Below, piece by piece: positions 42,910 to 64,000 of a stretch of 64,000 bases of DNA. Below the pieces are notes generated by a model. It did no database searches. It was given only the letters and a program-made list of their open reading frames with translations, and was not told the origin of the DNA. This DNA is from Physella acuta. Taxonomy: Eukaryota > Mollusca > Gastropoda > Physidae. Location: assembly GCF_028476545.1 (NCBI RefSeq), contig NW_026732278.1:124001-188000 (forward strand), written 5' to 3'. How positions within the stretch are numbered: the first letter of the stretch is position 1; every line of letters begins with the position of its first letter. A program made the position numbers and the translations under genes.

Positions 42910-45900
42910 TTAAGAGAAGTTGAAGTCAAAAGGCCTGAAGTCTGTTTTAAATTTGCCAGCCAGTTCTGTCTCTTCATCTTTCTCTAGTTTACAATTTCTC
43001 CAGTCCACTCGCTCTGGCATGTTCAATATGGCTGGCTCACACACAGCTTCTCTATAGGGGAAATCACTGTCAATCTTTAAAGCTGGTTTATTTATTTATG
43101 GCTACAATAATAAATAAAATGGTGAGCAACTATGTTTCTATTATTACATCTCTTGGTATAATGATATACAGATACATAAAAACCCAAGTTCTTTAGGGAT
43201 GTGAAAAAAAATCAAAACACCTGAACCTAATGTGTTCCTGGTTGGCCCAGTGTTAGCATCATCAGAGCAATAACACATTTTTATAGAGACTATAAAAGGT
43301 GCCTTTTGTTCCTAACTCCCAAACTGGGTGTAATTTCTAAAATATATAACAGAAGCCTCCCTCCCAAACTGAATGTAATTTCCAATATTTCTAAACTATA
43401 TGACTAAAGCCTACCTCCCAAATTGCAGTGGGAATTGCTTTGAGATTCTGTGCAAACACCGCTCTCCACTAGGAAGCTCCACATAAAAGTAGGGCACCCC
43501 ATCAGGCAAAATCTGAAGTTAAATGGTAAGAAAGGTATTTTTAAATATGACATATAGACTGAAACAATCAACGAGATTGTGGTGGTTTACAACTTACTTG
43601 TTTGAGATCGGAATGTTTTGGTATCTCCACAAGTTCAATGGCCTCAGCTTCAGCACAAGCCATAAATGTGTCCTTGACATCCACTATACAGTCTTGGGGA
43701 AAAGGAACTGCCTGAGATAGTATTGTACAAAAATTATTTATTTAGGACTTAAAAAAAGATAATTCTTGTTACAGTGATACCAAACGGCTACTACACAAAG
43801 TATTGTATGTAGTACATTATGTATTTCAACAAAGAACAGACACAGAATGAAATAGTTTACAAAGAAAATATATTTTTACCCCCCTCAGAAAAGTTACCCC
43901 TCACCCGGAGAAAAAAGTCTGAAAAAAACACTGAGCAGACATAAGTGAATCAATTCTTTCAAAACCTGACCCTCCATGGGACAGGTGATGTAGATTTCAT
44001 CTGTTTCAGTGACCTCTGCATATGTTGGGATAGTGAAGTCAGTACTATGTCCAGCTGCCTTTACTTTCCCCAACTTTAGTTAGGTATCTATCAGAGCTGA
44101 TTGGACTCAGCAACAGCTTATGGACTCAAGCACAGCATCCACATCCGAGACTTTTGGGTTAGCAGCTGTATGCCAAACAAACCAACTATGCTGGCCCTAA
44201 GTGACCTAATTTAGTAATTAGCTATCTTTTTTTTTAAAGTTTGATAAAACTGTTGAAATTTGTTTGGAATCATTTTTTATTAATAATTTAATTTAATATT
44301 TAATCCATCACAAATTCTTGGGTGCTTAAATGTTAGACATTAGGTGACCTCAATTTGATTCAGGTAAAACTGTTAAAAGACAGACACATGTACAGAGTGT
44401 GCTTTAAATACTTATCATTTCAGTCAATCCCTTTATAGAATCAAATATACAGTTACTTCTTGTTCACATTTAAATGTGTTTTTGAAACAACACACCAATG
44501 ACTACAACACATTGTTTATCTTAAAATATAAGACAATCAAACTTGATCAAAATAAACCCAACAAAGAAAGGCACCAAAATCCAACCATGAATTACCTGAA
44601 TTTGTAAATGCTGCGTTCTAAAGTTTCTCTCAAAGAAAACACAACTCTTGCCTTGTGATTTAAACATTTTACGAAGACATGCCTTGTATGTGAGGGTTAG
44701 GTCAAGGTCATTTTTTAACCAAATAAGTAGATGATTGAATGTAAACATCAAATTAAGCACAGCCATTTTGAATATTTTAAAAATAAATATGATCCATAAT
44801 GTTTCAACAAAGGTTATTCAAAATGTGTATGAAAGGTTAGGACTTGAGATCTACCATAAATGACATCATGCACTTAAGGGGTGGAGTAACTGGTTTTTGA
44901 GACAATTCAATCTTTGATCAAAATGTAGATCGAACACTTTTTAACCTATATCTTGAAGTGTTTTCAAAGAGTGTAGAGTAAAAATATATTAATAATAATA
45001 ACAAACTGTGATGGTAAACCACAAAAAAGATATTTGTCTATTTGCTCTATGACATCATCAGGACTTGAAACAAGGGATTGGTGATGGTGGACTGGCAGGA
45101 TCAAAACATGGTCTGGAACTAAACCACCTTTAGCTAATGCTAAATAGGCCTGGAGGGAAACAAGATTCATCTTTAAATTAACATCTTAAACAGAACTTTA
45201 ATTTAGTAAGAGAAGAGTATCACTCAGAAATTATCTCAACAAAAGTAACAGCAAACTATTTTAAGTTGGTAGAATTAGAATTAAAAAATGTAACATGGAA
45301 TAAAACTCTAAAAGGTAGACGTTCCCAATGTGTAACTTTAAAAAAACGCACCTTATCACCAACGCTGACAACTAAATGTTTTTCAACTTCTGGACTACCT
45401 AAACAAAACCAACAGGCACCAGCTGGCTCATCTAGGAATATGGAAGCACTTTTTAAAACAATATTCATGTGGTGTATAAAGAAGATATATGACGACATTT
45501 TAATCAAAGTTTTAAATAAATTTACAATAGTAACAGAATTATTTTTTTGTTTACACTTGCATTAAAAATTGAATTTAATATCTTTTTGGTGAAATTGGTA
45601 AATATGTTTAAAAAAGACTATCTTAATCATTTCAATATTATGAGATTATTATTTTGTAAAATGTTGATTAAATAAAAACTTTGAAAATATTGCATACATG
45701 TTTTTCGTGGTCTCTTTTCATCATCATTCTTGTAACGTCTCTCATTTTCACCATCTCTTCCACCTCTTTCATTGCCTCTCCTTTTGCCTTTTTGATCTGG
45801 TTTTGCATTCATATCATAGAAAAACTGTTGACCTTTCTCTTCCTTTAATATTAACAAAAAATGCATTCAGAAAACGAGGAACAAAACAAAATTAAATAAA

Positions 45901-48308
45901 AAATATATCAAATTTTGACATACTTGAAACTATTATATATCATATATTTAGAAAAAACAGTAAAAACATTTTATATGCACACAGTCTGAACACAAATAAA
46001 ATATAAAAAAATACATTTCATGATGAGCTTTCAATCTCAACTCACAATTTGTTTAGCATCAAAATGAAGTCCAATTTTACTCAAATTTTTAGTTAGCCTA
46101 CATATTTGTCCTTAAAATAATACAAACCTGTTTAGAGTTTAAGACATTATTTGCTGTGTATGGGCACTCAGTGACATCTTCTGGCTGTTTGATTAGCTCT
46201 GCTGGGTCAAGTTTTGATAAAGGAACTATTGTGAAGGCATATAAGTACTGAAATAAAAATAAAATTAACAGTAATCAAAACAATACATTTTTCTTTAACA
46301 AATAAATATTAGAACTCTATTTAGTTATAAAATGTGAACTAAAATGTAGTTTCCACTTAAGAATTTAAAAGTCAAGATTTCTGAAATACATCAGCAACTG
46401 TGAGTTAAATTTTTTTTTTTTTGTATTGACCCTAACCTGACCTTTTGTTTATCTTTGTTAGCAACACTGGCCAAGCTAATAAACCTTGTAGTGTGTCTTG
46501 TAGCATCTAACAGGATGTGGTGGTTTCTGCATGGAGAAAGATTACATCATCACTTCTTCATTTATTTCTTTATAATTAATTTTTCATTAAGGAAATTTTA
46601 CCTGTTAAAATATTGTAATCTATCAAAAGAAGTCTTGCATTTTTACAGCAAAAATGTAACCACCAATTTTAAGCTTAATGTTTCCAAAACAATGGATACC
46701 AAATAAAAACATAACCATACCTGTAAGGCTGTCTCTCATAAAATATGTCTTCTAGTCCTGCAAAGTGATAGCGAGGGCGAAGTACCCGGGCTACCTCAGA
46801 TATACAAGGTGAGGCTGGGTATTTTTTCTCATGGTGGCTCTAAAAAGTTTTACAAAGAGAAACATCAGGTCTTTCATTTGTATTATCATTAGAAATGATA
46901 GCTTGTAAATGTTCCAGTTAATCAAAAACTGTACATCAATTTTATATGTAACTTTATGATGGCCAATTATGAGATAGAGCTTAAAAATTGCTAAATCTCT
47001 ATATTTGCTAATAATAACTTACTAGAGTAGAACCATATTTTTCAACATCTTTAGGCCACTGTGAAGTTATAAAAATGTCAATGCCTTTAAAGTTGGTATC
47101 AGCCATGATAGGTGCTACTAAAGATTTTGCTTCTTCTGCTGTAAATGTGCAGTTGTCTCCCTTATCTGATGAACTCTCTAGCCCACTGAGGTAGGCCAAC
47201 TGAAGACCTGATGATCCAGTGAACCTTCCTTGCTTTCCTTAGAAATTAAATCAAATATTTCAACATACTACTAACTAGCCCTAAAAATGTATATGAGGAT
47301 GTATAGCTTTAGATAAATAACTTTAATAATGTAAGTAAAAAAAAACCCTTAAATGTAAGGATTATTAAATATATATAATTCTCACCAAGGTACGTAACTC
47401 CCTCACAAAGTTCAGCTCCTTTTTCATCATCATAGTAAATGGCAAGCTCTGGTTTAGTTGGCCCCAAAATTAATGTGGACAATGGAACTAAAAATAAAAC
47501 AAGTGGTGTTTACAGATGAACTAGAAGGACATAAGTGATGACATCATAACTAAAAATTATTAATTAAATCAGCGTCTAAAATGTGAAAACTCGAAATTAA
47601 TTAAATTTTTTTTTAAAGTAAAACAGTTTACAGTGTATTTTAAATGTTTATTAGTATTACAATAAAACCTTTAAGTTGTTTTGTCTTGTATGGTTCCCAT
47701 GTTGACAAATCTGACCCAAAGAAGTCACCAACACATAAAAGAAGCTGAAAAATGATAAATAAATATTTAAAAAAAACATTAAAGAAAACTTTCTGTAATA
47801 TTAAAAAGCCTATAAATTCGGTAAAATCTTGAGATCATTTACTCAGAGAGCAGTTAAAAATCAATTTAATTAAAAATAGTAAATCTAAATGATTGAGAAG
47901 AAATTGCAAATTCAAATGACAAAGTATTTAAAAACTATTTTTAAAACGATGTATGCTTAATGGTGAAGAATAGATTAGTTACAAAGACATTTTCTTAGTC
48001 TATTGTAAGGCTAAAGTTGATTAAATAATAATTATTCTATGGTAATAATTATGAAATAATGTAAATCTTATTTAATTAGCAACATTCTGTATAAACTTAC
48101 ATCAAAATTTCCACTCTTTTTTTGGATGGCCTGAACTCTTTTAAAAAGCTGAGAAAAATTTCCTTCAACATCTCCTGCTACAAGTCTGAAAGGAAAAAAC
48201 AAAATTAATTAAAAAAAAAAAGATTAGAATTTTTAGAAATTATAATACTAAGATAATAACATACATTTAAAAAAGCCCCACTTACATTTTCAAAGGCTTA
48301 GCTGCCAT
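42910..48308 (-). CDS. CWF19L1: CWF19-like protein 1, 15 exons
   Basis: Homologue of yeast Drn1/human CWF19L1, a nuclear protein linked to lariat debranching and the late spliceosome. Exons on minus: 48286-48308, 48101-48185, 47669-47744, 47386-47487, 47023-47237, 46721-46839, 46442-46526, 46128-46247, 45698-45842, 45352-45431, 45034-45149, 44596-44689, 43598-43711, 43415-43512, 42910-43051. They join in phase to 537 residues; the human protein is 538. The N-terminal phosphoesterase-like domain starts [20 protein letters not shown] and has [20 protein letters not shown]. The CwfJ N-terminal (HIT-related) domain has [18 protein letters not shown] and [13 protein letters not shown]. The CwfJ C-terminal domain ends DWRNCKL...[10 protein letters not shown]. 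Intron 11 is an apparent AT-AC minor-class intron. Confidence 0.96.
43875..43935 (-). repeat. Poly-G dispersed repeat, copy 4 (short)
   Basis: Reverse complement reads 'agtgtttttttcagactttt' + 'ttctccggg' followed by G-rich sequence and 'aact', the start block of the family, inside CWF19L1 intron 12. Confidence 0.5.
43973..44175 (-). mobile_element. tRNA-derived SINE, copy 1 (diverged)
   Basis: Reverse complement of the family at 55877-56120: 'caggtgatgtagatttcatc', 'tgtttcagtgacctctgcatatg', 'agctgcctttactttcccc' and 'tatctatcagagctg' match its body; the tRNA-like head is degraded. It lies in CWF19L1 intron 12. Confidence 0.65.
44690..45033 (-). other. Apparent U12-type AT-AC intron (CWF19L1 intron 11)
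   Basis: The minus-strand intron begins ATATCTTTTTT (U12 consensus ATATCCTTT) and ends CAC. A CCTTGAC branch-site core (44701-44707; U12 consensus TTCCTTRAC) puts the branch adenosine 12 nt from the 3' end, in the range known for minor introns. With these ends the exons read ...[14 protein letters not shown], which matches the conserved 'EKYKATLRRFF' of the family. No GT-AG alternative keeps the frame: the GT choices nearby lead to a stop. Confidence 0.85.
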
Positions 48309-48820
48309 TTTGTAAATGAGATGTTAAGCAGCAATTTAAACTCAAGGTAACCGTATGACTGAACGGTGTAATTAACTTATTGCTTAGTAGTCTTGCTTTC
48401 TTATCTACCTTAGAGAAAAATAATAGATCATATGTTTAATATAATCATAAAAATGAGAATTTTTTTTTCTAAATGTCTACCATTCGATTGGAAATAGTCA
48501 GATTAAGGCTATTCCCAATGGCAACAGTTACATGTTTAAAATGATGTGTGAGGTATGAAATTATATGGAACAATGCATGGCTGTCGACCAAGATACTGCG
48601 TGTTTGATTCCATCAGAAGATTACTTCTGTTTGGGGGTCATTTTAAATTCATAATTTTGATTTTTTGACAATATTCATGAAATGGTTACTTTGAAACTTT
48701 CATTTTTTTTTCCCGTCTTTTATTCACTAAATTCAACTAGTCTATATTGCATGAAATTATTGAAATGATAGTCAACTCTAAATACTAAATAAGGAATAAT
48801 CCTTGGCTTTGGCTTAACTT

Positions 48821-48996
48821 AGGGGCTTGCAACCTAGCAGTAGAGAGCTGGACTGCTAACCCTTACATTTTGAGTTCGAATCCGGGTTCAAGTCAGTAGA
48901 ACATCCCTGAGTCCACACTATCCCTTCATATGTCGAAATCTACTTCATTTGCCCCATAGACCGTCAGGTTTGAAAGGGAACTTTACTTACTTTACT
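48821..48996 (+). mobile_element. tRNA-derived SINE, copy 2 (short form)
   Basis: tRNA-like head with box B gagttcgaatcc (48872-48883), then 'gggttcaagtcagtagaaca', 'ccctgagtcca' and the 3' end 'cacttgccccatagac...'-type sequence. It lacks about 100 bp of the body found in the copy at 55877. Confidence 0.75.
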
Positions 48997-49294
48997 TAAA
49001 ACTATAGGCCATAGGCGTAATTAGTAATTAGTAACACATTAGGGCACCTAGAATCTAGGTCTAGGCCTATATATAAATATTATAGGCTAATTTAATATTA
49101 TATTATTTTCGATAGGCCTATTTTTTTAAAAATTTAGGCTTGGCTTATTTTCAATGAGTACTAGTAATACTATACTATTGAATACTATCATAATTCATAA
49201 TCATTACTATGTCTATCAACTATCAACGATCAGTCTGTCTGAGTCTATCAGTATGTAATATGTACTACTGGTATGATGTAGGCCTATTTTTTTT

Positions 49295-50239
49295 TGTTAT
49301 CTATCGTTTTAGGTACGTAAAATTGGCCGCGGCTAGTAATGTACGAAAAAGTTACCTCATTGTCAAGGCTTTAATAGAAGTATATTGTGATATATTTGTG
49401 TCAAATGTTATAGATAAATGAATAATAAACCTAAATCAATGGCTAAATATTTCAATATAGACCAGAAATCTATATATATAATTCTCTTCTTGAGACGCTA
49501 GAAAACAAGAAAACAAGCTGTAAGCGCGCTCCTACCTCCCCGCCCCTACAAGGTCTGGTGAGCTTTGGTTCACGCTAAATGTTTACAATCGTAGAGACGG
49601 GTTTAGTGACGGCTATTAGGGGCAGATAATTTAGTTTGAAACAATTTTAAACTTAGGGGAGATAACTAAGAGAAGGCTGCTTTCACGGGGGGGGGGGGGG
49701 GTGTAGGGTAGGGGTTGGGGGAAAGGAGGGTGGGGATAGTTTCGTCCTTAACAACCTACTGATAGTGTTTTAAAGCAAATATTTTCATGAATTACTGAAA
49801 AGTAGAAAATAAAACAACTAAATAGCGCCGTATAATATGCCGCGGGTCGGCTCGTTAACTTTAAACAGCAGTGTTTGCGAGCAAGATTTCCTATGTAAAT
49901 AGCAGCCGTTTGTAAAATAGAGTTGCCTTCCCCTGAATCTCGCGCTATAAGTTTACAAAAAAAGAACTTAAACAAGATGGCTGCTATAGATCTAGTAAAT
50001 TATTTAGTAAATGAGCATGGTTGCATCTGTTGGAAACATTGCTAGTCTTCATTTATTTAATTCAATTGTTTAATTAAAACCAGGTACAAATATTGTCAAA
50101 TGAAACAAGGAAACATTTTTGTATTTTTCAAAACATAATAAATCCTCCTCAAAATGTGAAATAATTATTGAAATTTAAGGAGTCACCTGTTTTTCACATT
50201 ACTAGTTCTAGTCGCGGGCGATTTTACGTACCTAAAACT
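49295..50239. mobile_element. TIR element A, carrying a nested insertion
   Basis: About 75-85 percent like element B (50353-50898) along its length: TIR 'cgttttaggtacgtaaaatt' at the left, 'gcgattttacgtacctaaaa' at the right, shared 'acctcattgtcaaggct' and 'aacaagatggctgctatag' blocks. It is interrupted at 49470-49856 by a Helitron-like element. The outer ends have lost the 'gatagatt' edges. Confidence 0.7.
49470..49856 (+). mobile_element. Helitron-like insertion, copy 2
   Basis: Absent from the matching place in element B (gaaa|ttaacttta near 50528), so both edges are defined: it begins tctatatatataattctctt and ends cgggtcggctcg. There is no target duplication, the insertion is between A and T and the 5' end is TC, all as for Helitrons. 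The expected CTRR 3' end is not seen (CTCG instead). It contains a poly-G run and no ORF. Confidence 0.55.
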
Positions 50240-50352
50240 CCAAAAGGATTACTTTTTTTAAAAAAAATTAGTTAAGTATTTAAGTATATATTATATTATA
50301 TATATAGATCTAGGGGGGGGGGGGGGCTAATAATTAGTCATTATATAATTAT

Positions 50353-50898
50353 TTGGTAATCTATCGTTTTGGGTACGTAAAATCGCCCGCGGCTATTAAT
50401 GTACGAAAACGTTACCTCATTGTCAAGGCTGTAATAGAAGTATATTGTGATATGTTTGTGTCAAATATTATAGATAAATGAATAATAAACCTAAATCAAT
50501 GGCTAAATATATCAATATAGGCCCGAAATTAACTTTAAACAGCAGTGTCTGCAAGCAAGATTTGCTATATAAACAGCAGCCATTTGTAAAATAAAGTGAC
50601 TTCCGCCTGAATCTTGCGCTATAAGTCTATAAAAATAAAACTTTAACAAGATGGCTGCTATAGTAAATGAGCATGGTTGCATCTGTTGGAAACATCGCTG
50701 GTGTTCATTTATTACTGAAAAGTTTTAATTCAATTGTTTAGAAACAGGTACATAAATGAAACAAGGAAACATTTTTGTATTTTTCAAAACAAAAATCCTC
50801 CTCAAAATGTGAAATAATTATTAAAATGTAAGGAGTCACCTGTTTTTCACATTACTAGTCGCGGGCGATTTTACGTACCTAAAACGATAGATTACCAA
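50353..50898. mobile_element. TIR element B (MITE), 546 bp
   Basis: Inverted repeats of about 40 bp: 'ttggtaatctatcgttttgg' + 'gtacgtaaaatcgcccgcg' at the left and its reverse complement, with one or two changes, ending ccaa at 50898. No ORF; superfamily unknown. It lies 597 bp upstream of the DNAAF3 start. Confidence 0.75.
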
Positions 50899-51494
50899 TT
50901 TAATTTACCAATTATCTAAATTACTTATTTATTAGGCCAACCTACTTTAAACTTTAAACTTACTAGACTCTACTTACTATTTAGAATCTAGATCTAATAT
51001 AGATGTAGATCTAGATCTAAAGTAAAGTTTCATTCATAATTTTCAAAAAAATATAGATCTAATTATTAATTATTATAATTCTAATGTATTTAAATTAATT
51101 TTACTCAGTTTCTGAAGAGACATGGGCGCAGACATATTTTTAATACTGCATTTAAAGGTCATAGGTCAAAATGCCAAATAAATATTTAATAGTCTATTAA
51201 AATACTTTAAAATAATATTATATTCATTATAATATTGCAGCCAGAGTCCATATATATATATATATATCTAGAATTCTATTACATTAATAAGAGTAAATTT
51301 TGAATTTGTCGTGTTTTAAAATTATTACATCTAGATCTAGTAGATCTAGTATCCAAGATATTTGATGCAGAACTTCTATGTTTATAAATGGTTGTACAGT
51401 GACATTCCGTAGAATTCCGTTGGTTTGAAGTGTACCAACACGTTTTTGTAGAAACATAGTCCTAAATTAGTGACTGACCGTCTATATTCACAAA

Positions 51495-57987
<6,493 letters not shown>

Positions 57988-58960
57988 CAGGAAAATATGG
58001 AGAGAGTACTTCACAATGTGACTCACTTTATTTGATGATACTCATCAGCACCCATTAAATTAATCAATTTGATTGCAATATAAATGAGTGTGTGTACAAT
58101 GTCATGGCTAGAGATGTGTACACCACAATGTTTTGAATATGGTTTATTAAACTGTCCAACTTGAATATTTGTTATGAGGTGGTTCTTTCTTTTTGTTCTT
58201 TTGTACTGAAAACAAAGCACATTTCCCCCTCACTGAGGTATGGGAACATTTAGTGTAAATGTGGTAGGCCTACACCCAATTAGTGAACAGCCACATGAGT
58301 CATTAGCACTAGCATTATTGCTCATTTGCAAGGCTACAAAAAAACTAATTCACAAGCTAATTATACTTGATTAATTTAGTTAAGGGTGCTTTACAGATCG
58401 ACTTCTATATTATAGTGTGTGTAGCATTTACTCCATAAACATGTAGGCCTAACTAATCTGTTTAAAATGTGAATATTTGGATATATACAATTATACAATA
58501 GAGACCTATGTATGATTATATGTATGTATGTATAGGCTATATAAAGAGACATGACACACACATCAACACTCTAATAGGCCAACTACATGCTATTGTGTTG
58601 GTTTGTAGCCTTAAAAGATATGACGAGGGTTGGCTGAGGGCCAGTACCTCCAAGTCTATTTGAGTATTTTGAACATTGTAACTGATAAAATATGGGTTCA
58701 TCATCATTCTGTTTTAGTCTATTCAGCATGGGTCTACTAGCAGCCTATAGTACTTCACTTGCCTACACCTACAAGCTCACAAATAAGTTTTAAATTGACA
58801 AGTGGCGTAAGCTATTTCCCCCTTTTGGTTTTCGCTGGCTGTAGATCTATCTATAAGAGGTTATTTGTATTATAATAATACATTGTGGCCGGAATATCGA
58901 CCCGGTTTCCCCACCCTTCGCCCCAGCAGACTCATTAGCCTATTCATGACTAATGCATGA
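57988..58960. other. DNAAF3 3' UTR and intergenic DNA
   Basis: No coding frame with support. A clear polyadenylation signal for DNAAF3 could not be chosen among several AT-rich candidates. Confidence 0.45.
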
Positions 58961-59046
58961 GGCCAGCCCCCAACCAATGGCGATGGAGGCTGCCAGGACA
59001 TTTGTAATATTATAATGGTGGCCGGGGCCGCGCCACCTCGCGAGCC

Positions 59047-59053
59047 TATAAAA
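59047..59053 (+). promoter_or_regulatory. Alpha-tubulin TATA box
   Basis: 'cctataaaagccggcgc' in a GC-rich island in AT-rich DNA, about 120 bp upstream of the start codon; a CCAAT motif lies at about 58974. The transcription start is expected near 59080. Confidence 0.75.
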
Positions 59054-59169
59054 GCCGGCGCACCATCACGTAACACACTTCCTCTCACCTAGACTCCTCA
59101 AGTCGCACTGAGAGTTTGAAACAGCCGTGTTAATTCTCATTTGATCACGTTTTAAAACAAAACAACAAA

Positions 59170-63511
<4,342 letters not shown>

Positions 63512-63720
63512 AGGAACCAAGATGTTGTTTTAGAAGAAACAATTTTGACCAAAAATCTACAATTATGCCAAGGACATTTTTAAAAATAATTACATTTTTT
63601 TTATGCTGTCCAAAAAATGTTTTCCTACCAAATTTGCATTTAATTAGCATTCCACATTGTTGTTTTGTTTTGAATAGAATCAAAATGGAAATTTTGTTTA
63701 CAGTCAAAAAGCTTGGCACA

Positions 63721-63726
63721 AATAAA
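63721..63726 (+). promoter_or_regulatory. Alpha-tubulin polyadenylation signal
   Basis: aataaa 210 bp after the stop codon, the first canonical signal downstream. Confidence 0.8.
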
Positions 63727-63961
63727 AGCAAATTTTAAAACTAAAATTGTGTTAACTTTGTTCAGGTTGCACAACTTAAATTTTTTGTAGTAATTGTGAT
63801 AAAGATTTATTATAAAAAGTTTAAGAAAAAAAACACTATTGACATTTTGATCTTAGGTCTATCCATTCATTTGAAGATTAACAATACAAAAAATACAAGG
63901 TAGGCTAATATTATTGATGTGATAAATGTATAGAACATCTTTATATACTTTTACCAGTGTC

Positions 63962-64000
63962 ATTCCCCCCCCCCCCCCTTGAGAAAAAAAATCTGAAAGA
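63962..64000 (-). repeat. Poly-G dispersed repeat, copy 5 (cut by window end)
   Basis: Reverse complement begins 'tctttcagatttttttctca' followed by a G run, the start block of the poly-G family. Confidence 0.5.

Noticed and set aside
44964-45170. GT donor at tttttt|gtggtt for CWF19L1 exon 11
   Set aside because: It adds LF to the conserved IDKY and puts the next exon in a frame with an early stop; the AT-AC choice restores the conserved reading.

Overview
The window is nuclear DNA of an animal and most likely of a mollusc, probably a gastropod. The genes have many small exons and AT-rich introns. Five recognisable or partly recognisable protein-coding loci are animal genes, and one combines chitin-binding, Thr-rich and laminin-G modules as molluscan shell-matrix proteins do. 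Species was not determined. More than half of the window is repeats.

Layout. 1-3.5 kb: MITEs, poly-G dispersed repeats and perfect inverted repeats. 3.57-7.64 kb (+): RPS13, six exons, with a fold-back element, a perfect hairpin and two box C/D snoRNA candidates in its introns. 9.79-16.18 kb: a G-rich satellite with a two-monomer higher-order period. 16.2-17.15 kb: a Gypsy/Ty3 pol fossil. 17.8-23.4 kb: one possible short first exon (+) and minus-strand exons of an unidentified membrane protein among minisatellites and (AT)n. 24.9-29.7 kb (+): a claudin-like four-membrane-span protein whose first intron is filled by about 50 copies of its own exon-1/intron-1 junction. 30-31 kb: minisatellite. 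38.5-31.2 kb (-): a secreted chitin-binding/mucin/LamG protein of 13 inferred exons. 42.9-48.3 kb (-): CWF19L1, 15 exons, one interrupted by an apparent AT-AC minor-class intron. 48.3-51.5 kb: SINE, two related TIR elements, one carrying a Helitron-like insertion. 51.5-58.0 kb (+): DNAAF3, 16 exons. 59.0-63.7 kb (+): alpha-tubulin, 10 exons, with TATA box and a 213-bp hAT-type MITE.

How the genes relate: RPS13 and CWF19L1 are ribosome and spliceosome housekeeping genes. DNAAF3 (axonemal dynein preassembly) sits next to an alpha-tubulin gene in the same orientation and head-to-head with CWF19L1. The claudin-like and chitin-binding genes are epithelial or extracellular-matrix types. No operon-like arrangement is implied.

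Most unusual feature: at least six minisatellites in three adjacent loci begin at, or include, a real splice junction, so that intact or near-intact donor or acceptor sites have been multiplied inside introns. All exon limits were read by eye from reading frame, GT/AG signals and protein-family memory; phases were checked arithmetically and agree throughout the five main genes.
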